The notes under the pieces: generated by a model
What the model was told of the DNA's origin: nothing
Database searches by the model: none
Seen by the model: only the letters and a program-made list of their open reading frames with translations
NCBI GenBank assembly: GCA_965116595.1
Contig: OZ220708.1
Span: 310,001-374,000, forward strand
Length of the DNA: 64,000 bases
From: G963663315 sp963668255
GTDB lineage: Bacteria > Pseudomonadota > Gammaproteobacteria > Arenicellales > Poriferihabitantaceae
Reading direction: 5' to 3'
Program-made: the position numbers and the translations under genes
In this document: in pieces, positions 22,777 through 30,990 of the stretch
Layout of the letters: each line of letters opens with the position of its first letter
Numbering within the stretch: the first letter of the stretch is position 1

Positions 22777-24091
22777 CTGCGTCAAATTAAAGGTTTACTC
22801 TTCAACTCGAATTCTTCAAGTACTCCAATCAGATCAGCTAACGGCGCCACCTTGCAATCACTGCGAATTTGACGGGCCGCGCCTCCGTAAATGACAGCTT
22901 TGGCCGAGATACCCGGAATCAGTTCGGCAACGCGCTTGAGTGAATAAAAATAGTCAGAAGCAATTGTGGACCCGGATTTGATCTCTATAGCGCCAATACC
23001 AGAGCCCGTCTCGTAGAAAAGGTCACATTCCAGTCCCTGGGCATCGCGGAAAAAGGAGAGGTTGGATTGACGGCCCTGATTGTAACGATGCTTGAGCGTC
23101 TCAGCGACGACCAGGTTTTCAAAAAGCGCTCCACGCAAAGGGTGGGTGGTCACTTGCCCGGCATGTTCAATGCCAATCAGATAGCTGGCCAGCCCAACGT
23201 CGTAGAAGTAGAGTTTGGGCGACTTGGTCAGACGCTTCCGGAGATTGGCGTGAAACGGTCGTAGCTGGAAGACAATGTAGCTGGTTTCCAGCAGCGTAAG
23301 CCACGCCCGTGCTGTCGTGTGAGATACACCGGCATCCGCACCCAGCGAACTGAGATTGAGCAGTTGACCCACTCGCCCGGCACACAGACGAACGAAGAGT
23401 CGAAAGCTGGACAGGTTGCGTATCTCACCCAATCGGCGCACATCGCGCTCGACGTAAGTCTCCAGGTAATCACCCAGCGCCTTATGCGGGTCAAGCGCCT
23501 GATCGTGAATACGAGGATAGAACCCTGAGTAAAGAATATCGTCTATCGAATTGACTGCGCCAGTCCGGTTCCGTTCAGCCAGCGAGAATGGTAGCAGGCG
23601 AAGCAGCGCTGTCCGTCCCGCCAGAGACTGGCTGATTGCATTGGAAAGTCTGAACTGCTCGCTGCCCGTCAGTACGAAGAGGCCATTGTCGCCTGTTTCG
23701 TCAGCCAGCACCTGGAGCCAGGACAATAGAGCGGGAACATGTTGTACTTCATCTATAATGGCGCCCCCGCCGAGTTGAGAGAGGAATCCTCGCGGGTCAG
23801 ATTCAGCAAAATACCGTTGGTCTGGCGCTTCCAGATTGGCATATTTCAGATCAGGAAAAACTGCGCGACAAAGCGTGGTTTTACCGGATTGCCGCGGTCC
23901 GGTCACAGTAACAAAAGGATACTGTTGAAACAGTGTGACTAAATGGTGTGCGATCTGACGCTTGATCATGCCAGTTATCATACTAACAGACCGTGCAAAT
24001 TGCAAGTATTACTTTCATATTGCATAATTTGGCACGGCCATCAAGTGATTGAGCAGCCCTTCTGCGTCAAATCAAAGGTTTACTCTTCAAC
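22777..24091. repeat. 30-bp direct repeats flanking the DUF4143 ATPase gene
   Basis: CTGCGTCAAATTAAAGG... at 22777-22806 and the same 30 bp with one T-to-C change at 24062-24091. The first copy encodes the 3' end of the ATPase (LKSKPLI-stop); the second would encode the same peptide and stop, so it looks like the tail of a vanished second copy. Confidence 0.85.
22782..23969 (-). CDS. AAA ATPase with DUF4143 domain
   Basis: 395 residues. N-terminal AAA_14 domain with Walker A VTGPRQSGKTT and Walker B GGAIIDEVQHVP, then LTGSEQFRLSNAISQSLAGR; C-terminal DUF4143 (restriction-endonuclease-like fold) with FYDVGLASYLIGI, RGALFENLVVAETLKHR and EIKSG. Function of the family is unsettled; genes of this type move often between genomes. 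MIKRQIAHHL is the usual family start (ATG 23969; in-frame ATGs at 23981 and 24005 possible). Flanked by direct repeats just beside the tRNA, in a likely insertion hot spot. Confidence 0.88.
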   Translation of the reverse strand: MIKRQIAHHLVTLFQQYPFVTVTGPRQSGKTTLCRAVFPDLKYANLEAPDQRYFAESDPRGFLSQLGGGAIIDEVQHVPALLSWLQVLADETGDNGLFVLTGSEQFRLSNAISQSLAGRTALLRLLPFSLAERNRTGAVNSIDDILYSGFYPRIHDQALDPHKALGDYLETYVERDVRRLGEIRNLSSFRLFVRLCAGRVGQLLNLSSLGADAGVSHTTARAWLTLLETSYIVFQLRPFHANLRKRLTKSPKLYFYDVGLASYLIGIEHAGQVTTHPLRGALFENLVVAETLKHRYNQGRQSNLSFFRDAQGLECDLFYETGSGIGAIEIKSGSTIASDYFYSLKRVAELIPGISAKAVIYGGAARQIRSDCKVAPLADLIGVLEEFELKSKPLI

Positions 24092-24112
24092 ACACAGGAT
24101 TAAAATAACGCG

Positions 24113-25267
24113 ATGGTTGACTCGCTGATTTCAAAAGATCAATTTATCGGACTCGAAGGGATTGCCAACCTGGCGACAGGCGGGGAATCGCCGATGCTGA
24201 AATCCCATCGCCAGGCTGTTGAGCAGTTCATGCTCGACAAGGCGACCGGGGAAAATGTGCGGCACAGGGAAGATGAAGCCGTGCAACGCGCCAGTGAAAA
24301 ATGCGCCCGGTTATTTTCAGCGGGGGCCGACGAGATCACCTTTTTGTCGAGCGCATCGGAAGGCATCAACAACGTGGTCTATGGCCCCGAATGGAAACCG
24401 GGGGACAATGTGGTCGTCTGTGATGTCGAATTCCCTTCCGGGGTTTACCCCTGGACGAAATTGCAGGCACAGGGCGTCGAATTGAGGATCGTCCGTCATG
24501 TCAACTGGTTCCTGTCGATTGACGATATCGCCCGGCAGATAGACCATCGAACCCGGGTCATGGCAATCAGCCAGGTCAGCATGTTCACCGGGCAGCGCAT
24601 GGATATCGCGCGTATTTCCAAGCTTGTTCATGAATCCAATGCTTTATTTTTAGTGGATGCGACTCATGCCGCCGGGGTGATTCCGGTCGACGCGAGCCAT
24701 GCCGATATCATGGTTTCAAGTTGTTACAAGTGGTTAATGGGAACTCACGGCTGCGCGGTGTTCTACTGGAATCGGGAACGCCTGCCCGAATTCGATCCGC
24801 CATTTCTCGGCTGGAACAGTGCACAGAGCAGTGGTGGTTGGCAAAACCCCACAGAGTATGAACTGCACGGAAATGCGAATCGATTTGTACCCGGCAACCC
24901 GGCATATATCAGCATTTATATACTCAACAATGCACTGGACCATATTCTTGATCTCGGGATTGATCGAATCGAATCCCATGCCCTGTCCCTGAGTGGCGAA
25001 ATACTGAATGGCGTCAGGCAACAAGGCTGGGAACTGATGACTCCCGAAGCGGACCGGGACCGCGCCGGCAATGTTTCTTTCATGGTGCCGGATATCCAGG
25101 CTTTTCGCAATGCCATGGAGCAGCAGGGGGTACTGGTGTGGGGCGCCTATGCGTCATTTGATCGCATCCGCATATCCACCCACATCCACAATGACAGTGA
25201 AGATATCGAACGATGCCTGCGTGCTTTTCGCGGACAACCTTCGAAAAAATCGAAATTCAGAGCGTAA
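24113..25267 (+). CDS. Class V aminotransferase family protein
   Basis: 384-residue PLP enzyme of the cysteine desulfurase / isopenicillin N epimerase-like group. Substrate-binding region LATGGESPMLKSHR, SSASEGINNVVY for phosphate binding, D182 in LFLVDATHAAG, and the PLP lysine at K206 (VSSCYKWLMGTHG). No C-terminal catalytic Cys loop like that of IscS is evident, so desulfurase activity is uncertain. Next gene, convergent, is a sulfurtransferase; a link in sulfur metabolism is only suggestive. Confidence 0.85.
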   Translation: MVDSLISKDQFIGLEGIANLATGGESPMLKSHRQAVEQFMLDKATGENVRHREDEAVQRASEKCARLFSAGADEITFLSSASEGINNVVYGPEWKPGDNVVVCDVEFPSGVYPWTKLQAQGVELRIVRHVNWFLSIDDIARQIDHRTRVMAISQVSMFTGQRMDIARISKLVHESNALFLVDATHAAGVIPVDASHADIMVSSCYKWLMGTHGCAVFYWNRERLPEFDPPFLGWNSAQSSGGWQNPTEYELHGNANRFVPGNPAYISIYILNNALDHILDLGIDRIESHALSLSGEILNGVRQQGWELMTPEADRDRAGNVSFMVPDIQAFRNAMEQQGVLVWGAYASFDRIRISTHIHNDSEDIERCLRAFRGQPSKKSKFRA

Positions 25268-25273
25268 TTTTTA

Positions 25274-26119
25274 TCAGCCGTGCTTCTCGATCGGATTGCC
25301 CGGTATCGAGGCCCATTCGGTCCACGACCCGTCATACAGTCTTTGCATGCCGTATCCGCTGTTTGAAAGCGCCAGTGTAATGATGGCGGCAGTGATTCCA
25401 GACCCGCAGGAGGTGACCACGGAGCTGCTTTTACTGACCCCAAGCCGGTTGAAAATTTCATTCAACCGATCCGCCGGTTTTATCCGGTTACCGTCCAGCA
25501 ACCCGGTAAACGGAAGGGATATGGCTCCAGGCATGTGACCGCTCGGCAGTTCGGGCCGCGACTCCGCAGCCTGCCCGCTGAACCGGCCTTCGGAACGCGC
25601 ATCCAGAATCATGAATTCATGAGTTTCACAGTTGCCTTGAATTTCCTCCATATATGCCACCATCGAAGTGTCCGGATTGGCAGAGAAATGACCTTTCATG
25701 ACAGGCGTATTCGCGTCAGTCGTTCGATAACCATGTTCAATCCATGCAGGCAGGCCGCCATTGAGTATGGATACCTGTTTGTGACCAAATAAATGAAACA
25801 TCCACCACACACGGGCGGCTGAAAACACTCCTGCGCCATCGTAAACCACGATTCGGGATGTATTCGATATGCCGAGTTCTTCCACCTTGTTCACAAAATA
25901 TGAGGATGCCGGAATCATGTGCGGAAGATCGGTATCCTGATCGGATATCGCGTCGATGTCAAAAAACCGCGCTCCGGGAATGTGGGCAATTTCATATTCA
26001 TCGAGAGCCACGCGATATTGACTCGGCAGATACCAGGAACAGTCCAGAATTATCAGGTCCGGGACGTCAAGTTGCTGATGTAACGCTTCAGGTTCAATCA
26101 GGTTTTTTTGTTCAGTCAT
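25274..26119 (-). CDS. sseA: 3-mercaptopyruvate sulfurtransferase (two rhodanese domains)
   Basis: 281 residues. An inactive N-terminal rhodanese domain (LIILDCSWYLP ... HIPGARFFDIDAISD) and a catalytic C-terminal one (FMILDARSEGRFSG) with CGSGITA at Cys238, the hallmark loop of mercaptopyruvate sulfurtransferases (thiosulfate enzymes use CRKGVT). Transfers sulfur from 3-mercaptopyruvate to thiols. Start MTEQKNLIEP is preferred; an ATG at 26134 is alternative. Confidence 0.92.
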   Translation of the reverse strand: MTEQKNLIEPEALHQQLDVPDLIILDCSWYLPSQYRVALDEYEIAHIPGARFFDIDAISDQDTDLPHMIPASSYFVNKVEELGISNTSRIVVYDGAGVFSAARVWWMFHLFGHKQVSILNGGLPAWIEHGYRTTDANTPVMKGHFSANPDTSMVAYMEEIQGNCETHEFMILDARSEGRFSGQAAESRPELPSGHMPGAISLPFTGLLDGNRIKPADRLNEIFNRLGVSKSSSVVTSCGSGITAAIITLALSNSGYGMQRLYDGSWTEWASIPGNPIEKHG

Positions 26120-26245
26120 TGCGCGATCATACACTCCCCATGTCGGCAGCAGTCAAGTGAATATCATACCATTCCCGAATTAAGCTGTACCTTGCGGTTT
26201 GCCATACCCGGAGGGTTTGATCCAGACGGCAATCGGATCAACCAC

Positions 26246-26268
26246 CCGACGTCAAAAATGAGTATAAT
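26246..26268 (+). promoter_or_regulatory. Probable promoter of the Rieske gene
   Basis: A perfect -10 TATAAT at 26263-26268 lies about 60 bp before the ATG of the Rieske gene; the -35 box is weak. Confidence 0.4.
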
Positions 26269-26326
26269 GGGAATTCAAGGCGATTCCCTGAATACATAAC
26301 GTTAATTTATCGGTGAAATTTCCGCC

Positions 26327-27937
26327 ATGAATACAAAAGCTGCACCTGATTACATCCAGGAAAACCACTGGCATTATGCGCAGTCGATGCGCGAACTGCG
26401 ACAAAATACGGTCTCGATGGTCCGCATTGATGGTAGGCAGATCGCATTATTTCATTCTACGGAAGGAGTTCGCGCCTGCAACAATCAATGCCCTCACGAG
26501 GGCTATCCCCTGTCTCAGGGAAACCTTTCCGATGGTTGTATCCTCACCTGCAACTGGCATAACTGGAAATTCAATCTGAACTCAGGCCAGAATCTGTTTG
26601 GCGGTGACAGGCTGCGTACTTATCCCGTCGAACTTCGCGGCGATGAAATATGGGTTGATCTGGCCGATCCGCCTTATGAAGATCAATATGTCAATATCAT
26701 GGACAGTTTACATGATGCGTTTGATGATCACTCCTATGATCGCATCAGCCGGGAAATTGCACGACTGACTTTTCTCGGCAGTGATCCATTGGATGCATTG
26801 CGCAGTGCCATTGACTGGTCCTGGCAGCGAATGGAATTCGGTTGGACCCATGCCTATGCGGGCATGGCCGACTGGCTGATCATGTATGACGAACCGGACT
26901 GCGACGACGAACTCAAACTGGCCTGCCTGACGGAATCTGTGGGGCATGCCTCGTTCGATGTCCTGCGGAAATCCGAATACCCATTCACGCGGGACATCAT
27001 GTCGTTCAGTGAATCCGGCTTTGTGGATGCGATTGAACGGGAAGACGAAAACACTGCGGTTGCAATGATACGGGGAGGATTGAAAGACGGTCTGACCTTC
27101 TCCGATTTTGAACAGTCCCTGACTCATGCTGCACTCGCACACTATAACGCTTTCGGTCATACCCTGATTTATGTGACCAAGGCAGGATACCTGACAAGTC
27201 GACTTGGTGATTCCGTAACTGAACCACTGCTGCTCTCCCTGGTACGGGAAATGGTCTATGCCCCCCGTGAAGATACAATTCCTGAATTCAGACACTATGA
27301 AACCGCGCTCAAGAGATGGGGTGGTAGCAAATTCGGCGCCACCGTTCCGACAGCGGATCAATGGATTGGCCGAGGGATCAACAGCGCCATAGACGCCACA
27401 GTGAACTGTAGCGGCACACCTCCTGAATTGATTTACCCGGCATTACTTGAAGCCAACGCGATGAATATGCTGTGTTTTGACATCGGGCAACAGGACAAGG
27501 CGCATGTGACTGTTTCGGGCAATGTGGGCTGGCTTGATTTTACCCATGGATTGACTTTCGCAAACGCGGTTCGCAGGCAATGTACCCGCTTCCCCGGGCT
27601 TTGGCCCCAGGGTCTGTTGCAGATGGCTTGCTTTGTTGGCAGGAATTCGGCTTTTACGACGAAAGAAAACGATTTATCCCACTGGAGTTTCGACGATAAC
27701 GAAAAGGGCATTGCTGCGCTGGTCAACCGCTTGTTCGACCATGGTCAGGATGAGTATATTGTTTCCGTACATCTGCTCAAGACTGCATTGGCTGTTCGTG
27801 AGGAAATCAGCATGTTGCCGGCAAGGCAGGGAAAAATACTGGGCGCAGCCCTGAATCGGTTTTTCAACTCACCCCTGAAGCGCAAGCAGGTCAGACGGAC
27901 CGCGTATCAATCGCTTCAGTTTGTATCCAAAGAATAA
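26327..27937 (+). CDS. Rieske [2Fe-2S] protein with large unrecognised C-terminal domain
   Basis: 536 residues. Residues ~15-115 form a Rieske domain with C55-P-H57 and C75-x2-H78 (CNNQCPHEGYPLSQG ... LTCNWHNWKF). The remaining ~420 residues are mostly helical and contain several conserved-looking His motifs (ESVGHASFD, LTHAALAHYNAFGHTLIYVTKAG, WLDFTHGLTFANAV) that could bind metal. It is not a ring-hydroxylating oxygenase large subunit (no D-x2-H-x4-H arrangement seen). No partner reductase lies nearby. Function unknown. Confidence 0.8.
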   Translation: MNTKAAPDYIQENHWHYAQSMRELRQNTVSMVRIDGRQIALFHSTEGVRACNNQCPHEGYPLSQGNLSDGCILTCNWHNWKFNLNSGQNLFGGDRLRTYPVELRGDEIWVDLADPPYEDQYVNIMDSLHDAFDDHSYDRISREIARLTFLGSDPLDALRSAIDWSWQRMEFGWTHAYAGMADWLIMYDEPDCDDELKLACLTESVGHASFDVLRKSEYPFTRDIMSFSESGFVDAIEREDENTAVAMIRGGLKDGLTFSDFEQSLTHAALAHYNAFGHTLIYVTKAGYLTSRLGDSVTEPLLLSLVREMVYAPREDTIPEFRHYETALKRWGGSKFGATVPTADQWIGRGINSAIDATVNCSGTPPELIYPALLEANAMNMLCFDIGQQDKAHVTVSGNVGWLDFTHGLTFANAVRRQCTRFPGLWPQGLLQMACFVGRNSAFTTKENDLSHWSFDDNEKGIAALVNRLFDHGQDEYIVSVHLLKTALAVREEISMLPARQGKILGAALNRFFNSPLKRKQVRRTAYQSLQFVSKE

Positions 27938-27957
27938 GACACTGCTCCAAATGTTGC

Positions 27958-27984
27958 GTAGGGGCGGGTCTCCGTGCCCGCCCG
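27958..27984 (+). repeat. Palindromic repeat, short module
   Basis: GTAGGGGCGGGTCTCCGTGC followed by CCGCCCG; the same 27-mer occurs at 52529-52555 with one change, inverted at 33714-33740, and partly at 29229-29252. Self-complementary arms GGGCGGG/CCCGCCC form a hairpin between two genes. Confidence 0.8.
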
Positions 27985-27994
27985 GAATCCATGA

Positions 27995-28969
27995 TCAGGG
28001 GATCAGGACGGTGGAACCGGTGGTTTTCCTGGCTTCCAGGTCACAATGGGCATCCGCTGTCCGCGACAGGGCATAAGTCTGGTTGACCGCGATCTTCACG
28101 ATTCCCCTGCCCACGACGTCAAACAAACGGTTCGCTCCTTCCTCCAGTAACGCCCGGGTCGCGGTATGGGTCGCCAGGGTTGGGCGGGTTACATAGAGTG
28201 AACCTTTGGACGCCAGAATCGCCGGGCTGAACGGTTCAACCGGCCCGGACGCATTGCCATAGGTAACCACCACGCCAAAAGGACGCACGGAATCCATGGA
28301 AGCCTGGAAAGTAGCTTGACCAACGGAATCGTAGGACACCGCGACGCCTTCTCCCGCGGTGATTTCCCGGACTCTCCCGGCAATATCCTCTTCTCGGTAG
28401 AGAATCGTATGATCTGCCCCGTTGGCTTTCGCCAACGCTGCTTTTTCACTGGAACCGACACAGCCAATGACCGTAGCGCCCAGGTGTTTTGCCCACTGGC
28501 AAAGTATCAACCCAACGCCGCCCGCGGCAGCCATGACCAGAATGGCGTCGCCGGGTTTAACCGGACAGGATCGATACAGCAGATAATGTGCCGTCAAGCC
28601 TTTCAGCATCATCGCGGCGGCGGTTTGATCGCTCACGTTATCGGGCAGTTTCAGCAGTTTATCCGCCGGCGTCAGGCGGGCTTCGGTATAAGCTCCGGGC
28701 AACGTACCGTATGCCACCCGGTCACCCACCGACAACCCGGTTATCGGATACCCCACTGCGTCGACCACCCCGGCCGCCTCCATACCCAGAACCGCCGGCA
28801 TTTGCGCCACCGGATAGAGCCCGGTACGCATATACACGTCGATAAAATTAAGGCCGACCGCGGTTTGGCGAATGCGTACTTCGCCCGGCCCCGGCTCACC
28901 CACGTCAGTTTGCTCCCAGCGGAGTTGATCAATACCGCCCGTCTGGTGAATGCGAATAGCATGCGTCAT
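27995..28969 (-). CDS. NADPH:quinone oxidoreductase (zinc-independent MDR family)
   Basis: 324 residues of the QorA-type medium-chain dehydrogenase family: N-terminal GroES-like domain with VGLNFIDVYMRTGLYP and VLGMEAAGVVDAVG, nucleotide fold with VMAAAGGVGLILCQWAKHLGA, and no structural zinc Cys cluster. Reduces quinones with NADPH in the cytosol. Flanked by repeat elements on both sides. Confidence 0.93.
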   Translation of the reverse strand: MTHAIRIHQTGGIDQLRWEQTDVGEPGPGEVRIRQTAVGLNFIDVYMRTGLYPVAQMPAVLGMEAAGVVDAVGYPITGLSVGDRVAYGTLPGAYTEARLTPADKLLKLPDNVSDQTAAAMMLKGLTAHYLLYRSCPVKPGDAILVMAAAGGVGLILCQWAKHLGATVIGCVGSSEKAALAKANGADHTILYREEDIAGRVREITAGEGVAVSYDSVGQATFQASMDSVRPFGVVVTYGNASGPVEPFSPAILASKGSLYVTRPTLATHTATRALLEEGANRLFDVVGRGIVKIAVNQTYALSRTADAHCDLEARKTTGSTVLIP

Positions 28970-29316
28970 AAGTCGCTCCGGTTAAATCATGGTGAATGAG
29001 ACCGGCAAGTATATACCAACCATATCGGGCCGGCACGGATTCCCGCTCGCGCGGGAATGCCCCCCACCACATCCGCTATCGCGGAAGTGACTCCCCTCAG
29101 GTGGAGAGTGATGCCGCCTCTGTCATTTCGCGCAAACGGGAATCCATAACAATATGGATGAGGTACTCAACCGATGCGTAGAGCCTGTCCCCGGCCCCCG
29201 ATCAGGCCGAGGGCAGGCATTGATCGGGGAGGCGGGTCACTGTGCCCGCCCGTGTCGGGACGGGCTCGGGAATACCCCCCACCGCCATTCCCGCACCACC
29301 CTCCATCATTCCTGTA
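28970..29316. repeat. Intergenic region built mainly of palindromic repeat copies
   Basis: 347 bp without a gene. The long module lies at 29037-29112 (GGATTCCCGC...GCGGGAATG, CCCCCCACC, ATCCGC...GCGG, ACTCCCCTCAGG) and a short module at 29229-29252. Another copy begins at 29317 and continues into the end of the xdhC gene. Confidence 0.75.
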
Positions 29317-29399
29317 TCACTCCCCCCTTGAGGGGGAGTCGAAGCAGCCGAGTATCGGCTGATTCGGTGGGGGGTATTCCCGCGAATGCGGGAATCCAC
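29317..29399 (-). repeat. Palindromic repeat, long module, overlapping the xdhC 3' end
   Basis: Inverted copy: ATCACTCCCCCCTTGAGGGG, then CAGCCGAG...CTCGGCTG (a different middle hairpin), GGTGGGGGG and ATTCCCGC...GCGGGAAT. It lies at the end of the gene and provides its final codons. Confidence 0.75.
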
Positions 29400-30318
29400 T
29401 ACGCGCGGCGATGATTTGCGCCATGATGGAGATTGCGATTTCAGCCGGCGTCCGACTGCCGATATCGAGGCCGACCGGGCCATGCAGACGATCAAGCCGC
29501 GATTCGTCGAGCCCCAGGAACCGAAGGCGTTTGCGCCGTTTTTCGCTGCTGCGCCGAGAGCCGAGCGCACCGACATAAAAGAGGTCGCTCTCCAGCGCTT
29601 CCAGCAGGGCCAGATCGTCGAGGTTCGGATCATGGGTCAGCGCCAGGACCGCAAGCGCGGGGTCATTTGCCAGCTCCCGCACGACTTCATCCGGGAAGCG
29701 CGAATCAATCCTGGCGCCGGATACGCTCCAGACGTTGGCGAAATCTTCTCGCGGTTCACAGACGGTCACCCGGAAATCCAGGGCAACGGCCAATTCCGCG
29801 ACATAACGCGATAACTGTCCGGCGCCGATCACGAGCAGTTCCTGCACCGGGCCGAACACTTTGGTCAGGGTTTTGCCATCGAACCGGAGTCTCTCGCTTT
29901 TATTTACCGGGCTGACGCTTACCTTGCCCGACTCCAGATTGACCGTCCGGCGGACCAGTTTACGATCTTCGAGTTCCTGCAATATGCCGCGTAGCGGTAG
30001 CGCGTCTTCGAGATGCTCAATGACCAGCTTCAGCGATCCGCCACAGGGCAAGCCGTAACGGATTGCCTGATCATGGCTGATATCATGTTGCACGACACAA
30101 GTCTGCTGGTCACGTCGTAATCGGGTGGCTAACTGTTTTTCGATACAACCACCGGATATGGAGCCAATCAGCTTGCCGTCGTTACGCACCACCGCCAGAG
30201 AGCCGGTCGGTCGGGGGGACGACCCCCAGGTTTCCACCAATGTGACCAATTCCACAGTATGTCCGTTTTCCAGCCAGTCGGCGGCCGCTTGCAGAACTTC
30301 AGTATCGCTGTTTTTCAT
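29317..30318 (-). CDS. xdhC: XdhC family protein (molybdenum hydroxylase maturation)
   Basis: 333 residues: XdhC/CoxI N-terminal domain (VTLVETWGSSPRPTGSLAVV, GSISGGCIEKQL) and a C-terminal NAD-binding-like domain (LLVIGAGQLSRYVAELA, FYVGALGSRRSSEKRRKRL, GLDIGSRTPAEIAISIMAQI). XdhC proteins insert or sulfurate the molybdenum cofactor of xanthine-dehydrogenase-type enzymes. The last ~27 residues (from SGFPHSREYPPP) are encoded by a palindromic repeat that supplies the stop codon. Last gene of the operon. Confidence 0.9.
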   Translation of the reverse strand: MKNSDTEVLQAAADWLENGHTVELVTLVETWGSSPRPTGSLAVVRNDGKLIGSISGGCIEKQLATRLRRDQQTCVVQHDISHDQAIRYGLPCGGSLKLVIEHLEDALPLRGILQELEDRKLVRRTVNLESGKVSVSPVNKSERLRFDGKTLTKVFGPVQELLVIGAGQLSRYVAELAVALDFRVTVCEPREDFANVWSVSGARIDSRFPDEVVRELANDPALAVLALTHDPNLDDLALLEALESDLFYVGALGSRRSSEKRRKRLRFLGLDESRLDRLHGPVGLDIGSRTPAEIAISIMAQIIAARSGFPHSREYPPPNQPILGCFDSPSRGE

Positions 30319-30345
30319 AATGGGGCGGGGCCTTTTTGCCCCCGG

Positions 30346-30990
30346 TCAACCTGTCTGTCTGCGAACAGACCGCAGCTTGAGGTCCTGTACCGTATCCATG
30401 TCATTGAGAATGGAATCGGAAGATACCGGAACTTCCTGCACAGAATCGCTGAACTTGCGAAGCAGATGACGACCGCCGACATCTCCTTCGACCGCGCCCA
30501 GGTCTTGGAAGTATCGTCTCGGCCACAGTACCGGATTGCCCCTCTTGCCACAGATAACCGGGACACAGATTTTATCTTTCGCAATCAAATGAGCGCTCAC
30601 CAAGTGATTCGGCACATCGGCGGTGATATCAGGCATATCGGCCAGAAAAATGATGGCGGCGCCGGTCGAGTCCGGCAGCGAAGCGATTCCGGTTCGCAAT
30701 GACGTACCGAGACCCTGGAGATAATCCGGGTTATGAGCAATTTCAACCGGACGTCGTCGTTGCGCGATGGACGCGGCGATTTGCTCCGACTGGAATCCGG
30801 TGACTACCACAATCGGTTGCAGGCGCGAACCGCCGCTATCGCCACCATCAATCGCATCAAGCGTTCGATGCAGCATCGGTTTGCCCTCGATGTCCGCAAG
30901 CAGTTTGTTGCCGGACGCCATGCGGGTGGAGCGCCCGGCCGCGAGTACAACCGCGGCGACGCCGGAAGCCTCAAGCGAAGCGTACTCCAT
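30346..30990 (-). CDS. Molybdenum cofactor nucleotidyltransferase (MobA/MocA-like)
   Basis: 214 residues with the nucleotidyltransferase signature AAVVLAAGRSTRMASGNKLL, then LADMPDITADVPNHLV and GKRGNPVLWPRRYF. Next to an aldehyde-oxidase-type enzyme, it most likely makes the cytosine dinucleotide form of the cofactor (MocA role), inferred from context. ATG 30990 lies inside the end of the molybdopterin subunit gene (20-bp overlap); the longer frame to 31254 is antisense-like coding of that gene in another frame. Confidence 0.88.
   Translation of the reverse strand: MEYASLEASGVAAVVLAAGRSTRMASGNKLLADIEGKPMLHRTLDAIDGGDSGGSRLQPIVVVTGFQSEQIAASIAQRRRPVEIAHNPDYLQGLGTSLRTGIASLPDSTGAAIIFLADMPDITADVPNHLVSAHLIAKDKICVPVICGKRGNPVLWPRRYFQDLGAVEGDVGGRHLLRKFSDSVQEVPVSSDSILNDMDTVQDLKLRSVRRQTG

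Noticed and set aside
22782..24091. Insertion sequence with target duplication
   Set aside because: The 30-bp repeats are too long for a usual target duplication, the gene is not a transposase and the repeat is coding tail of the gene itself.
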